Counted from the first letter of the stretch, positions 43,131-55,484 are shown. The stretch is 64,000 nt of DNA from Hyposmocoma kahamanoa (GCF_003589595.1 NW_020653200.1:367406-431405), one strand, 5' to 3'. Program-made: numbers and translations. The notes: a model not told the origin generated them from the letters alone.

Positions 43131-43432
43131 TTTTTTTATATAACATCCACGGACGGGACGAACGAGTCGTGCGCCTGATGGTAAGCTACACGCCTGTCCA
43201 TAACAGTTGCAGGCACTGCAACTCAGAACTAATAATCGCAAAGATCTGAAGGGCACTGCCACTACGCCGCTCGCCCTGACACATAAGTTGACAAGTCCCA
43301 TTTGCCTGTAATTTCACCGACACCTTTACCCTTCAGAATCGGAACACAGTAATGCTGACATTACTGTTTGGCGGTGGAAATAAGTAAGCTGGTAGTAGCC
43401 TGGACGAACTCTTTCACAAGGAGTAAATCTAC
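43131..43432 (+). repeat. Repeat C, long copy
   Basis: GGACGGGACGAACGAGTCG, GCCTGTCCATAACAGTTGC, TGACACATAAGTTGACAAG and ACATTACTGTTTGGCGGTG appear in family order. Confidence 0.8.
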
Positions 43433-43434
43433 TG

Positions 43435-43605
43435 AGACTATACAAATCTAGAAAACTTGGACCCACTTCGGTTGTCGCTTGTGCACTAAGTCCAAGAAAG
43501 AGACAATAAGAATATCGCTTGTACACCTAGAGATAAAATGATTCTTGTGACATTTCGGATCGTCAATTCTCGGATTCGGAACTGATACGGGTCGGACGTA
43601 GTGCG
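43435..43605. repeat. Repeat G, copy 4 with both arms
   Basis: The first arm (TTGGACCCACTTCGG, TGCACTAAGTCC) and second arm (TCTCGGATTCGGAACTGA, GTCGGACGTAGTGCG) are both present, about 100 bp apart. The arms are rough reverse complements, so repeat G is probably a MITE. It abuts the preceding repeat C copy. Confidence 0.6.
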
Positions 43606-44020
43606 AAAAACGGTGTTAGACTACCACGGCATTTGTTATGCAAAACAAGCCCTGAAATAAATATGAAAATTGCGATATAGTCGCCCAAACTCGCAAAGCC
43701 AATTCAAATGAGTTAAAAACTCACTAAAACATTTTCTAGTTTCGCGAGAGGTTTCACACAAAAAACAAATGTACGAATATTTTTCACGAGCTGTAGTCAA
43801 AAAGCAAGAAATGTTTCCAAAAGCCATGTTAATTACGTTTCTACAGATTGAGTGGGACGAAAATAATACCATATTTTTTAAATAGCCCGCATGTAGCTTG
43901 TTGGCCGGTATTGAGAAAGGGGCGAGGATTAAAAAAAATGACAAACTATTAGAATTGTAATGTTAGTGTTACTACAAAATTGTATCCATCTTACATTAAT
44001 CACTGCGAAAACATAAAGAG
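43606..44020. other. Unassigned stretch
   Basis: A 102-codon minus frame (43636-43944) has no recognised domain; not called. Confidence 0.4.
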
Positions 44021-44029
44021 AAACTGAAT

Positions 44030-44485
44030 TATCGCAGATGGCGCTATTGCGCTTCTTCTCTCATCCAGGTACCTTTACAACTACCAGCAGCCGACTGGAG
44101 ATGTCACCTTAATAATTGTAATTTATAAGTTTATTGATTTTATATTTTTTAAGTATATATTTTACAAAAATAATTGAATATCATGGTGGCCAAACATTGC
44201 GACATTCAATGAACTTAAAAATTACAATTATTAAAGAGGTACCTCTTTTCAGCTGCAAGTACAGTAATAGCTGAGTGAAGAAATAGATTTCTCACAGATG
44301 GCGATACGGCAAAAAAGTCGTTAAAGCTCTGCAGCAAGCACTTAGAAAATTCGTGAGGTGGGTTGGTTCGTTCAGTGGCTTAGTTGGCATGGCTAGGAGG
44401 GTTTGCTAGAAGACGCTGGTTCGAATCCAGTCGGATCGAAAATACTTTTTTCTTAGTGTTCGATCTTTATATAAATAATTAGAAC
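44030..44485 (+). mobile_element. SINE-B, diverged, with inverted partial copy
   Basis: A plus copy (about 44157-44485) reads A (AAAATAATTGAATATCA), B (AATAGATTTCTCACAGATGG), C (A box TGGCTTAGTTGG, B box GGTTCGAATCC), ending ATAAATAATTAG. Directly before it, 44030-44110 is a minus-strand piece of B (GCAGATGGCGC ... GGAGATGTCACC), so the two face each other. Confidence 0.75.
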
Positions 44486-44589
44486 AAAAAGACCTATATT
44501 AAAACGAAAGCTCTGTAATTTGTACCATTGACCATGTTGACCATGGTCATCACCATATTTTAGAATGTAGCACCAGGAACTACTCATGG

Positions 44590-44650
44590 TAGAGCTCGTC
44601 AAGGGAAGCCACTGCCATCATATCTATTATTGTCGCCAATGTGATCATTA
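44590..44650 (-). repeat. Repeat C, small 3' fragment
   Basis: GTAGAGCTCGTCAAGGGAAG then CCACTGCCA and TTGTCGCCAATGTGATCATT resemble the reversed 3' block, diverged. Confidence 0.4.
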
Positions 44651-44705
44651 TTATATTCCGTTACTGTATTTGGAGAGAAAAGGCTCGGTCCACATAAATT
44701 TACTT

Positions 44706-45058
44706 ACATCATCATCATCATATCAGCCGGAAGACGTCCACTGCTGAACACAGGCTCCCCAAAGATTTCCAGATCAGCCGATCGGACGCGACGTGCAGCC
44801 ATTGTCATCCGTCCATCTAGTAGGGGACCGCCGTCCATCCCACTGAACGCCTTCCGGTTCGTGGTCTCCATTCGAGAACCGTTCTGCCCCAACGGCCGTC
44901 AACTTGCTAATCCTTCGAGCTGTGTCGGTGACTTCCGTTTTTCTACGGATCTCCTCATTTCTGATTCGATCACGTAGAGAAATGCCGAGCATTGCTCGCT
45001 CCGTAGCTCGTTGAGCGACTTTAAGGCCCATAGTAAGTGACCATGAATTTACTAACAA
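44706..45058 (-). pseudogene. RTE-type retrotransposon C-terminal fragment with 3' end
   Basis: Minus-strand frame: ERAMLGISLRDRIRNEEIRR, then KTEVTDTARRISKL. After a frame change, DGRWGRTVLEWRPRTGRRSV and a second change to PTRWTDD. This is the conserved tail of RTE ORFs. The 3' terminus is the ATGATGATGATG run at 44706-44718. Confidence 0.88.
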
Positions 45059-45925
45059 GTAGAAACGAAAAATTCCAAAAGTGCCTATATTCGTGTATCT
45101 AAAGATTTAAAATTACGTGGTGTTTGAGTTTTACATAAGGATGATCTATGAGCAATTTCTCTCGCTCTGAAATTTTTTATAGGAGTGATGACGATTTCAA
45201 ATTTTATAAGTCAGTGATCAGAAACTAGTAAACAAGGTGTTAGCCGCTCACGCGATGCGCTCATCCTACCGCAAAATGGCGGCTATTTGGTTTCGCAAAT
45301 TAGAAAAGGATTCAGTTTAAATACAAGTTTTTAAAAATAAAAATTATTATTCTGCATTGCTAAATAAATAGGTACCCTCCGTACTACAACAAAAACATCC
45401 CAAATAAAATGCAGTAATACACCGCAAATCCTGCACTTAAAAAGCACTAATGAAATTTCTGGTGTACTTGGGTAAATATGATAATATTCCGTTTGAGTGG
45501 TTCTAATGTTTACCATGAAATTACTCCTTAAAGTATAGTTTATAAACATTTATATTCAGGGTAAACTTAAAAAACGCAACTTACGGTATGTTTTCAATAA
45601 ATAAACACCGACATCACCAGCCCAAACAATAACACACACGATTGTCGTGACGTATTTTTGAAGTTGTTTATTTTTTTTAAATGACAGACCCAGGCATTAA
45701 AAACTTTATAGTTTGCTAGAGTAGTTACCGAAATAGCAATTAGTATTAGTTCTTTTACCTGTTATAACTTCGATATCCGATAAATCGGTATAAAATCATC
45801 ACCGGCACCTCTAGGTGTGGTATGCTTCCAGAGACGCATGAATCGCGTGAGCGGATAAAAAGGTGGGATGATGATGAAGTACGCCAGCATCGTCACAAAC
45901 TACAGATACATGGCACTTTTAAATT
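45059..45925. other. Unassigned A+T-rich stretch
   Basis: A G+C-richer patch at 45790-45880 ending GGTGGGATGATGATGA may be another RTE-like 3' tail; otherwise nothing. Confidence 0.35.
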
Positions 45926-45929
45926 TTGG

Positions 45930-45990
45930 TCTCATGGCGACAGGCGCAGTGAAAGTGCCCCTTAGATTTCTGCAATTGAAAACTTTGAGT
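45930..45990 (-). repeat. Repeat C, fragment
   Basis: GGCGCAGTGAAAGTGCCCCT then TAGATTTCTGCAATTGAAAA matches the reversed core. Confidence 0.55.
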
Positions 45991-46255
45991 TACTGTCATA
46001 TAACAATAACAATGTATATATTCATAGATTTGTACAGTGGAACGTATTTATTTCCGAGCGACTCACGTCCTTTTCATTTACCAACCAGTTTCAAATAACA
46101 CTGTCAAAGAGAACTATTAAAGTTCATGTGTTAAAGTATTTCAGACACGGCAAATTAAACGCGAAAGCTCCTTTGAAGTACAGAATATATATTTTCGCAG
46201 TTAAGATGAATGCACATTCTCACAAAGAAAACCCGTAGAGCTGTAGAGGCGTCTA

Positions 46256-46500
46256 CTAGCTGTAGAGTTCCTGGTAAAAGATTTCGTCTAGAGAAGTACT
46301 GCCACCTTACCTATTTGTGCCGCCAAGCACTATTGTGAGCATTACTACGTGTCGGTTTTGAAGGGTAGGCGTGCTGGTGAAATTACAGGCACTTGTGACT
46401 TGTCAACTTGTTTCTCAGGGTGATTGGCGCAGTGGCAGTTCCCTCAAATCATTGCGATTTAAGCTCTGAGTGGCACTGCAACAACTGTAGACAGGCGTTC
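46256..46500 (-). repeat. Repeat C, reverse
   Basis: GTAGAGTTCCTGGTAAAAG, GTGCCGCCAAGCACTATTG, GGGTAGGCGTGCTGGTGAAA and GTGGCACTGCAACAACTGTA appear in reversed family order. Confidence 0.78.
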
Positions 46501-46552
46501 GTGTCGAAAGTTCATAATTATTACATATTTGAATGCTATTTTCAGGTATTAA

Positions 46553-46843
46553 AATTTTATTGTATAATGGCCTTCTCTCTATCGCGCCATACTTTCCGGT
46601 CCCTTGCGAGTCGTGTACAGTGGTTTCCAACATGGCCTTGATGTCAACAATCCATCGGGCGGGTGTTCTGCCTCTTGGTCTTTTTGCGTCTCTTGGCCAC
46701 CATTCAGCTTTTGTCCATATTCCATCGTCCCTTCTAGCCAAATGCCCCGCCCACTTCCACTTAAGCTTGGCTATCCTCGTATCACGTGTACTACCTTTGA
46801 CGTGTGACGTCGAATGTCTACATTGGGTACGTGGTCCATGCAA
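46553..46843 (-). pseudogene. RTE-type retrotransposon C-terminal fragment
   Basis: Minus frame IAKLKWKWAGHLARRDDG, then PRGRTPARWIVDIKA. Open over about 90 codons, it is the best-preserved of the three RTE tails. It belongs to a different subfamily from the 44706 copy, judging by KWKWAGHLARR. Confidence 0.82.
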
Positions 46844-47076
46844 ACCACCCTATAAGGTGAGGCATTAATATTAGACATAACTTGTTGATACCACCTCAGT
46901 CAACCGCGATCATGGGACCTGGGGGCCTACTATGAGCTCTTAGAGCAAACCTATTTAAGCCTGTAAGTTGGATTGCCTGCCAAATTAGTACTATGACCTC
47001 ACAAAAACAATTCACTGTCCATGCAGTTTACGTTCCCCATTCGAAATCTGTTCACCTTTTCTTTCATAGTAAAAAC

Positions 47077-47361
47077 CATTGACTTACAATTATATAGACG
47101 TCGGGTCCGCGCTAAAAAGTGTCCGAACTTATAGGGCGTTAAAATCGTATACAGAGCGTCATTCACGCTTTAGTCTTCGTTTGTTCGACTGACAGCGAAG
47201 CAAGCAAAATTAGACAGTGCTGCGATGACATTACGATTTAAATTCAACGTTTTAGCTTTTTCATATTCCTTTACATGTCACTACGTTTAAATAGGTTGCT
47301 TAGGACATTTTTTTCGTGGTTTTTGTATTAGACCCGTCGTCCATTTATTTGTAAGTCAATG
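47077..47361 (+). mobile_element. hAT-like MITE family, copy 4
   Basis: Same termini, 285 bp. Flanks GTAAAAAC (47069-47076) and ATAAAAAC (47362-47369) agree at seven of eight bases. Confidence 0.88.
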
Positions 47362-47369
47362 ATAAAAAC

Positions 47370-48147
47370 GTATCATGACGTGTCATTTACCTTGTATGCA
47401 ATTCAAATAAAGTTACTCCGTGACTAATTCTTTTCGATTTGTTGCATTTCTAACAAATGTCGTTTAAGTTTTATTATATTTCCAGTTTCATAATTATTTC
47501 TTGTCTTTTTAGGCTATACAGCCAATTGTTAATAAATAAATACTATTAATTAACTATTCAGCGTTTTTTGAATTTTTTAGTTCGAGTTTCCAATCTTTAA
47601 AATATTGTTGACATATTTTTGGCATGAACGTTATTGCAATTTTTAAATTGAATTTTAATCATTTTAATAATTTTATTGTCTTAGTGAAAATCGTAAAATA
47701 ACTTTTGAATAGTGCCAAATTTTACTTGAATGCAATCAATAAAAATGTACGAATTCAATAGACATTCCAATTATGTTATCAAATTACAAACTTACCTTAT
47801 TCATTTCAGTGATAATGACTAGACATGACATATCATTTTGTCGTACGACAAATTGTAAAGTATGTTTGAAAAGTTGCCGATATTACAAAACAACGCAATA
47901 AGTATAATCAATAATAATTTTTTTTTAAAGTATAATTATTCTTATTTCGAACACAATCGGTTATTGGTGCTTGAACGCTCCCAGGATAGTACATCTGTCT
48001 ATTTCTTTCATATGATTGAGTATGTAGTTCCATCTCGCTCTTGTTAGTTGTCAGCCAGCCCGCCAGAGACAATAATTAACGTTTTAAAAGTAAAACTCAT
48101 TATCCTGCCATGCCACTCCCGTTCAACTTTGAGTAGATCATGATTAA
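47370..48147. other. Unassigned A+T-rich stretch
   Basis: A 61-codon frame at 47862-48047 (starts FEKLPILQNNAISI) is not supported by splice or family evidence. Confidence 0.4.
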
Positions 48148-48325
48148 ACTGCCTCCGTAGCCGAACTGTCACCCAGAGGTCCCAGGTTGGATTCCCGGGC
48201 AGAAAGAAATATTTGCATGGCCTACATTTATTTCTCTCGTGATTTTGCGTGTAATTTGTGTGTCCATGGCACCCGCGACACAGGGTTTCCTCAGTGCGTG
48301 GATATGTTGATTGTGTGCGATATTT
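48148..48325 (+). mobile_element. SINE-A, degraded
   Basis: The head is shortened (CCGAACTGTCACCCAGAGG) and the B box reads GGTTGGATTCC. The body is present with a deletion of the GTTGTCTATGT part. A poly(A)-rich stretch follows. Confidence 0.85.
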
Positions 48326-48352
48326 AAAAAAAAAAACAAAAAAAAAGGAAAT

Positions 48353-48443
48353 GCCTCCGTGGCCATGTGAACAGTTACCATGCAAGACTGCCACGCAGAA
48401 GTCCCAGGTTAGATTCCCGGGCCGGGAGAAATATTTGTATGGC
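48353..48443 (+). mobile_element. SINE-A, head only
   Basis: TGCCTCCGTGGCCATGTGAA through GGTTAGATTCC to ATATTTGTATGGC. It starts 28 bp after the previous copy ends, in the same orientation, so the two form a head-to-tail pair. Confidence 0.85.
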
Positions 48444-48779
48444 ATATTATACGACAAATAAAACGTAACAGACACAACGACAGATAGTCGCAGCTTCAAA
48501 CTATTCTGTCGTGCAAACGAAAAGCGGCTGCCATGAATCGATGAATTGTCGTCAGGATCTAGTGGGAACAGCTAGACACGACATTCGTTCAGCGATAAAA
48601 TAAACGTCCACGACACAGTTACGACAGGTAGTCGTAATAAGGGAACAGGCTAGACAGGACAATCGTCCAAAGGTAAATAAAACGTTAAGACATAATGGGA
48701 ACGCGCCCTTATTGAATATCATGACGACTCATTTTATTTTTTGAAAAACTACGCTACTCTACTAGATTGTATATAGTTT

Positions 48780-48870
48780 ATGGCTCAGACGCAGGCAGGT
48801 TCGTTTCCCCTTCAGGTCGAAGGTTTTTTTCTGTATGCTTATTCTTTGCATTAATAATTATAATCTTTTG
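48780..48870 (+). mobile_element. SINE-B, 3' fragment of segment C
   Basis: GGTCGAAGGTTTTTTTCTG then TTCTTTGCATTAATAATTATAA matches the end of segment C. The sequence beyond does not continue into segment A. Confidence 0.6.
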
Positions 48871-49149
48871 TATTTGAGTTTTAGTTTCATAGACTTTGTG
48901 TGATTGCGGTCCAAAAGCAAAACTGCCCGTGTCACTAGTATCCGCCTTGGTGTTTTTTGTAAGTTATGTGATGAAATTTGCCATTTAGCTTAAGGTATTG
49001 GCTGATTGCTGCCCAGGGTTCGCCAGACTGGACCATGTCATTGGCGGCAGGCAACTTTCGGGCCCCTACCCCTACTTTTTAACTATAATTTCTAATACAG
49101 ATAAACGCTAGTAAGAATTTACATAAATTGATCAGGATAATTTTCAAGT

Positions 49150-49240
49150 TTTTATTAAATGTCACCATGATGTATTACCACGACTTTCAGTTATTTTTTG
49201 TGGAATTGCTCCACTAGTTTGTTATAATTATGAATAACAA
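49150..49240 (-). mobile_element. SINE-B, C-to-A junction fragment
   Basis: On the minus strand CGATTTTTGTTATTCATAAT then TATAACAAACTAGTGGAGCA and CACAAAAAATAACTG: the end of C joined to the start of A, as in 31000-31248. Confidence 0.7.
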
Positions 49241-49565
49241 AAATCGTTGTTCAGGACAGTCTTTTGTGATAACAATAGATAACAATTGAATAACATGGAT
49301 TATGCAAGTACATACATTGAATTCTTAACGCACATATCTTTGGTGCGCTTTGTGTATAAAATTGGTCGGCCATGATCCCTGCCGTAAGAGGAAAAACGTT
49401 GAAAATAATTTATTTGGTAACAGAACGTGTCGCCTTCACATGCTTCAGCAAACAAAACTATGTTTTCGTACACGTCAAACGTGCAGTTGTAGATATTACA
49501 CATAAAAAGTCGTGTGGTGGTAGCCTAATTGTTTCACCTACCACCTCTGAAACAGAGGGTCTTGG

Positions 49566-49789
49566 CTTCGAGTCGTGCGCCTGATGGCAAGCTGTCCACG
49601 CCTGTCCATAACAGTTGCAGTGCCACTCAGAGCTTTAAATCGCAAAGATATGTGGGGCAGCGACAGTGGCCCACATATCTTTGCGACGTAAGTTAACAAG
49701 TTCCATGTGCCAGTAATACAATAAAACTTCTTTACTTAACTTCATTACTGCTTGGCGGTAGAAATAGGTATGGTGGGTCTACTGTCCTG
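49566..49789 (+). repeat. Repeat C with internal perfect hairpin
   Basis: GAGTCGTGCGCCTGATGGCA and CCTGTCCATAACAGTTGCAG mark the family. Within it CGCAAAGATATGTGGG (49641-49656) is exactly mirrored by CCCACATATCTTTGCG (49670-49685), which is not seen in other copies. Confidence 0.8.
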
Positions 49790-51098
49790 AAAATTCGACT
49801 TGCTCGAGTCTGAGTTTTTCGGAGAGAGAGAAATTTACTATAAAGGAGAACATTGTGCGGAATCCTGCACACAATTCTACGACGCATTCTACGTCAAAAA
49901 GTATCTAGTGAATAAGTTTTGTACATAAGGTTAACTATGGTGTAACGGTATTACAAGTGCCCATTCAAAGTTTTTCGCAATAAAAGGTGTAACAAGTGCA
50001 CTTCAGTCTTTTCATTCGAACACATCATCCGTTTGACGAGAGAGGTATCTAGACGCCTACCTAAATAAATTCTTTTGTTGTAAGTTACATTTACACAAAA
50101 ATTATCCATTTAACTATCACCGCGTTTAAATTACTGACTGTCTTATTAAATCCATCTGGACACGCCCATGTGACATTATAAGAAAAACATGTTACACCTG
50201 GTTTAGCCTGTCTAAATGCATGTGAGTGAATGTATACTATACCTTCAATATTTGTATGCATTAGGCATAGTTTGGCCGGACACAGTGAAACTATACTTAC
50301 TTTACACATGTCAGCTTCTATGTAACCTGTGATTTCACAAATAAATTAATTATGATTACGTTCGCTGACAATTTTATATTGTATAACAAGCTTGCAACGC
50401 AAATGGGGTAATTATTTGTCTCAATAAAATATGCCGCGAAAAAAATCGTGAGTCGCTATGTGCTATTTAAATAAAGATAAACCGGAAGGAGGTACTTAGA
50501 ATTTTGTGCAACATCTACACAATAAAATGTGTACAGTCGTCCACTTGCTGCATAAGTGAATAAAAATACTAATAGATCACCAGAGGTCAAAGAACTTTGG
50601 CATCAACGAGAATTTGGCCAAAACGGTACTTCGGCGTCTATCGTTAACACCAGCTGGTGTACCAAGAGAGGTGTTAATTTTTAAAGTCGAATTTCATGGT
50701 TTTCGTGAGTACTTTTACTCACACACAAACACACACGCACACAAAATAAGAGGTTGTAAGGATGTATAATAAATATATTGTAAGGAAGTAGTAATAATTT
50801 TTGTTTGATTAAGTTAGTTATGTGTATTTTAAAACGTGTAGCTAGTAGCGCCTTTCGAGCTAATTTTTTTTTTTAATTACCTATATTTAAATTACCAGTG
50901 TAACCATTCTTAAGATTTATATTTAGCTATAAAGGTGAATGTACTTTTGATATTACTTAGTTTTCAAAATCAACCTGGAAATCGGTATAAAAAAACATTG
51001 TAATTTAATTTAACAATTTAGAACGCATATTTTTTTGGCTCCATTCTGAGTTTCCAAAGCTGTAAACCATATTAAAAAATATGTATATTTTAAATACT
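49790..51098. other. Unassigned A+T-rich stretch
   Basis: (CA)-rich run ACACACAAACACACACGCACAC at about 50721-50742. No frames with support. Confidence 0.45.
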
Positions 51099-51241
51099 TA
51101 TGTCTCAGGATGACAGACGCAATGGCTTAGATCTTTGCTATTTAAAACTCTGAGCAGCTCTGCAACTGTTATGGGTAGGCGTGTCGCTTACCAGCAGATG
51201 CATGACCTGTTTGTCCCGTCTGCGTCGTTTGATATCATGAA
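51099..51241 (-). repeat. Repeat C, 5' half, reverse
   Basis: TATGTCTCAGGATGACAGAC, GCAACTGTTATGGGTAGGCG and GTTTGATATCATGAA (head end). Confidence 0.72.
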
Positions 51242-52052
51242 CGACATTAAGGCAAATATAGGTAGGAATAATTATTTTTTTTAATTTGTGTAATTTGTGC
51301 TTCTCCTGTTGTGTAATTTATACTTAAAAGGAGGCTCCCTCAACTATTGTTTAAGAAACCATGTTTTAAGACAAATAAAGATATTATTAAAGATTTTTCG
51401 TTCCCACACGACAATCAGATTTTGTCGTTACATTATTTTTGGTTCAACTTTAAAGCTGTTTACAACAGGCTTTTGATATTTTATTACCTCGATATACATG
51501 TCTTTGCTAGCATTTCCCTTCTCATCCTCTTCATTAAGTGTTGTCGTGGTCCACATCGACTATGTCGAACTATAATGTAGTGAGTATCGCAACAAATAAA
51601 GTCCCTTTCTATTGACACGGAAATAAAGGCCTAACCCCTCTGGCGGAGAGCTCCATAAAAAAGCCAATAAAGCTCTCACAGACTGTTAATTAGATTCTGG
51701 CCTGTGCACAAACTCCAGATACAGTGACCAGATTGTATTTTAAGTATACTTTATTGGTTTCATATTGTGGGTAACCCCTTGCCCTATACAGATAAAAGGA
51801 GAGCTGGAGTGCTATTGTAATTTAAAATACTTCTTTTTTATTTTACTTCCATTGTGTTCCACTTCAATCGTACAGGAACACAGTAAACCACGTTGCACAT
51901 TGCCACATGCAAATTTTGCCTTACAATAGCTTTGGCTGGTTCGAAGTAAGAATGTGTGACTGGCATGCCAATATTCGTAGTTTTTGTAAACAAACGTTTA
52001 ACATTTTGTTATGCATATCGATGTGTGGATCACTGAGTAGACTTTTTTTTTA
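51242..52052. other. Unassigned A+T-rich stretch
   Basis: No repeat family or open frame of note; 77 codons at 51347-51580 look like chance. Confidence 0.4.
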
Positions 52053-52384
52053 AGTTTTATTGAAATCAGTTACCAGAAAGTGCGCGAAACCGGATTCATC
52101 CCCTAGTTTGCTAAGTGGAATATTTTCTTAGAATTTAAATAGGACCAATACTGAGGTACCCCTTTCCAACAAAAAAGAATAATTAAAATCGCTTAACAAA
52201 TACTGCCCTCCTCATCATAAGTAACGTAATCGACTTTTTAGCGAAATTCAATTTTTAACATATTTGGAATCAGCGAAACAAGGTCGACAACTATAATATC
52301 TAGTATACATATAGTTAGTGAGTTATCGCCTAACATACAAAAAAAAGAAATAAATGATCCTCCTTTTTTGAAGTCGGTTAAATA
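52053..52384 (-). repeat. Repeat D, long reverse copy
   Basis: Starts CTTTTTTTTTAAGTTTTATT and TGAAATCAGTTACC, contains GGATTCATCCCCTAGTTTGC, and ends ATCCTCCTTTTTTGAAGTCG GTTA. Both family ends are present, with a 100-bp unrelated insert or divergence near 52200-52340. Confidence 0.72.
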
Positions 52385-52857
52385 AAAGTTTCATTTAGTT
52401 GTTTAGCAAACATTCGACACAGCATCAAATACGCTAAGTCAGTAAATATTTTTAAGTCCCTTAAAACCCACACTTGGTACGAATGGAGTATAATCACTTG
52501 ATATTACGACCGAGGCCGTACGAGTGGTCGAAGGTCGCCTGGTGGAGCGACCAAGCGCCATTATCTGTGGCATTACCTTTTCTTTCACTGTTGGCAGTGT
52601 GTATGCATTATGTAGAACGTATGACGTCCATATCTATGTGCAGCTTAGTGACTGAGCTGTTCTTGTACATAGTTACAGGTTTTTGAGACAATTTTTGTAA
52701 CATATTTCCAGTACATCTCTGTTACGACCAGACTTGCCGGTGTCATTGTACTTCCTATGCAAGTTGCCATTGGTAATATGGTATATTCTTATTATCTCGT
52801 TTTTTTACGCTTAGAAATAATCTCACTCTTAATTTATCGTATATTAGAGCTCATAAT
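52385..52857. other. Unassigned stretch
   Basis: A G+C-rich patch at 52505-52560 (CCGAGGCCGTACGAGTGGTC) lies in a 70-codon frame (52474-52686) without family or splice support. Confidence 0.35.
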
Positions 52858-53073
52858 GGCAGTAGAGCTCCTTGTAAAAGAATTCGTCCAGGGAAGTACT
52901 GGTCAAGCAATAATATAACTGCATAATATGACACTGCAGACAGGATGTAACTTGTAAAAACACGGGGCATGGCAGTGCCCCTCAGATCTTTGGCACTGCA
53001 AATGTTATGAGTAGGCGTGTCGTTTATCATCAGGCGTACAACTTATTTGTCCCGTCACGTGATATCATGAAAA
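52858..53073 (-). repeat. Repeat C, reverse, internally rearranged
   Basis: GTAGAGCTCCTTGTAAAAGA and CGTCCAGGGAAGTACTGG, then a gap, then GCAGTGCCCCTCAGATCTTT and the head CGTGATATCATGAAAAA. Confidence 0.75.
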
Positions 53074-53327
53074 ATATGCTGACGTCATTTTATCATAGAT
53101 AGTTCCGTGCTTCTTTTACTATTGCGCTTAATTACAACCAGTTTACACCAACAAACAATAATCAATTTATAAAACGCTGAACCGTTTGGACTACAGTTAA
53201 TTCTATCGACTGACAGTACCGTATCGTTTCTTTCTTCAGAAAATTCAAAATTCAACATGCAAATTCGATGGATGGTTTTTTTATTATAATTACATCAATT
53301 CGTCGTCATCGTAAATACGTTATACGA

Positions 53328-53480
53328 CCTCTGTGGTGGATAGGCTTACACACCGGTTTTCATGGTATCGCCGTCTCTGAGGTTCCGGGTTCGATCCCCG
53401 GCCGGGTCAATGTAGAATTTTTTCTATATTGTCTCGGGTCTGGGTGTTTGTGGTACCGTCGTTGTTTCTGATTTATTTAA
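53328..53480 (+). mobile_element. SINE-C, a third tRNA-derived SINE
   Basis: B box GGTTCGATCCC in CCGGGTTCGATCCCCGGCCG, then CAATGTAGAATTTTTTCTAT and GGGTCTGGGTGTTTGTGGTA. This body is familiar from a widespread lepidopteran SINE. The A box area is diverged. Confidence 0.75.
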
Positions 53481-55329
53481 TTAAGTTCATTGTACGAATT
53501 TCATTTTGTCAAAATCAAAAACAATAGAAAATGGCGGCAATGGATAAGTCATCTTTATATCTCATTGTAACGTACCAGTTACGTAGAGGTATGTTTCTTA
53601 TTTGTGTGTTATGTATATGCCTTCGCAGTTAGATCGTGGTATCATACATATACATCACAATTTTTTTTATGCTCTACCGCCATTGTGACCACTACTACCA
53701 TTTGCATAACGTTTAAAATTACTGTGTGCGTGATTCAGGTGAACGCCATTCCATCGGATATTATATTTATTAATCCAAACACATTTCCCCTTTAGTTCTA
53801 CAACTTTCAAATATATTGTTTGAACATTTTGACGCTTATTACTATTTGCATCAGATATTCAATTGATTTTTTAAGAGAAATTAAAAATATTTTGTGCCAA
53901 GTTTTATTTGACCAAATGATGGGCGGATTTTTTGTTTTTAATTTAAAATGGACCTAATATTAAATGAAAACGTTGGGGCCGACAATGGTACGAGTTTGTC
54001 TAAAAGATACCTAATCACTGTTGTCTTCAATAGCCCCAAATTGTAGTTGTTTTCGGACAACAGACGCGTTTTATTACAAAAAAGGAAGCAAAGCGTTTCA
54101 TGCAAATGCCGCTTTAAAAAGCTTTTCAGTACTAAATTAAAATGATGGCAATATATTGACTTTAAAAGAAGAAATCAGTTATTTATTATATATATAAATA
54201 GTTATTTATTATGGTTGGCAAATTTGCAACTCCAGGTGAAATCATGGACTGTGAACGTGTTTAACTTTGCAATTTAAGATATTTCACTCTTGAAAATCGG
54301 AATTCATTAAGTCGAATGATACTTCTATGAAAGTAAATGGATACTTCGAAAGTCTACTATTGCGTTGTACGTTACAGCGAAAATACGTAATTGTACGTGT
54401 CAGTTACTGTTTGTTCTAAACAACCTCCGGATAAAAAAAAATTGCATGCATTTTTCCTTACGAACCCACATTGCAGCCAAGTTAAAAAAAGATGTTTTTG
54501 CAAGTTAATGAATATCGAAGCTAGCAAGGCTCAATTACGTGAAAGCGAATGTTTACAACGTAATTGTCCATAGTAACAAATTGTTTGTCGTTGCCTATTT
54601 TTTAACACAAATTCGCTTCTCAATTCCGTGGTAATATAAAATGATTTTTAATTCAAGACTTAATCATGTATAAAACATATTTTAATTACCTTGACGTTTC
54701 GGACGTATTGCAAAGCCCTTGGCCTTGAAGAGACTGAAGAGGCAGGTGTCAGCATTTTCTAAACGTGCGAGTTTTTCTAACTACCCGCTCTTGATCTTCA
54801 TTATTTATTTGTGCACTAGGATTGTCTCCAGACCCGCCCACAATACTTACGACATCCGACGATTTGTCGGGCGATACTTGATGTTGTTTACATTTGCTGG
54901 TAATGGGATCCCATGACGATGAAAGCTTAAAACCGTCTTCTCGGTTAAAATTACGGTGTTTTTTAATTTCAACAGCTTGTGATGCAACGATGATGATGTT
55001 CTATAGAAAGGATCTTGGCATTATGAAGCTCAATCCAGTGGTTGGGTCCTGATTTCAACAAATCCTCGACTGTTGCAGACTTATTGAGTTGACGGTTCGT
55101 AGCAGTCAGTTACACACACAAATAAAAAATAAATTAATAAATAAGATGAGCCTAATTTTACGCCAACTAATTTATACACGGAGAGTTTCTTTCGAAAGTG
55201 AAACTCTCTATTGAATTGAATAAAACCATTAATATTCAGAAATTATTAAAATATATACATGTTGGTCGGAACTTTTAATCAGGGTGACAAAATCATAGTA
55301 ATTTGGTAAAATTACAGGTAATTGTGTCC
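53481..55329. other. Long unassigned A+T-rich stretch
   Basis: Nearly 1.9 kb with no repeat match inside the window. Short frames (53604-53795, 54391-54573, 54719-54916) lack domains. AATAATTGAATGTTT-type strings are unremarkable. This is the second-largest block with no assigned content. Confidence 0.4.
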
Positions 55330-55377
55330 CGGTCCGAATCCGGCAATCCAACATTCGTTCGCCCACTGAGGCAGTTA
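55330..55377 (-). repeat. SINE-A, 5' fragment
   Basis: TCGCCCACTGAGGCAGT is the reversed SINE-A start, and GGTCCGAATCCGG the B box region with most of the head between lost. Confidence 0.5.
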
Positions 55378-55484
55378 CGACGTGACGATGCTGACATCTT
55401 TACTGGTTCCTGGCCACTTACTTTTAAATTTTGAATCGTTCTCGAATTCTCTTTTCCTTCACTATTCTTTTTAATATTTATTTA

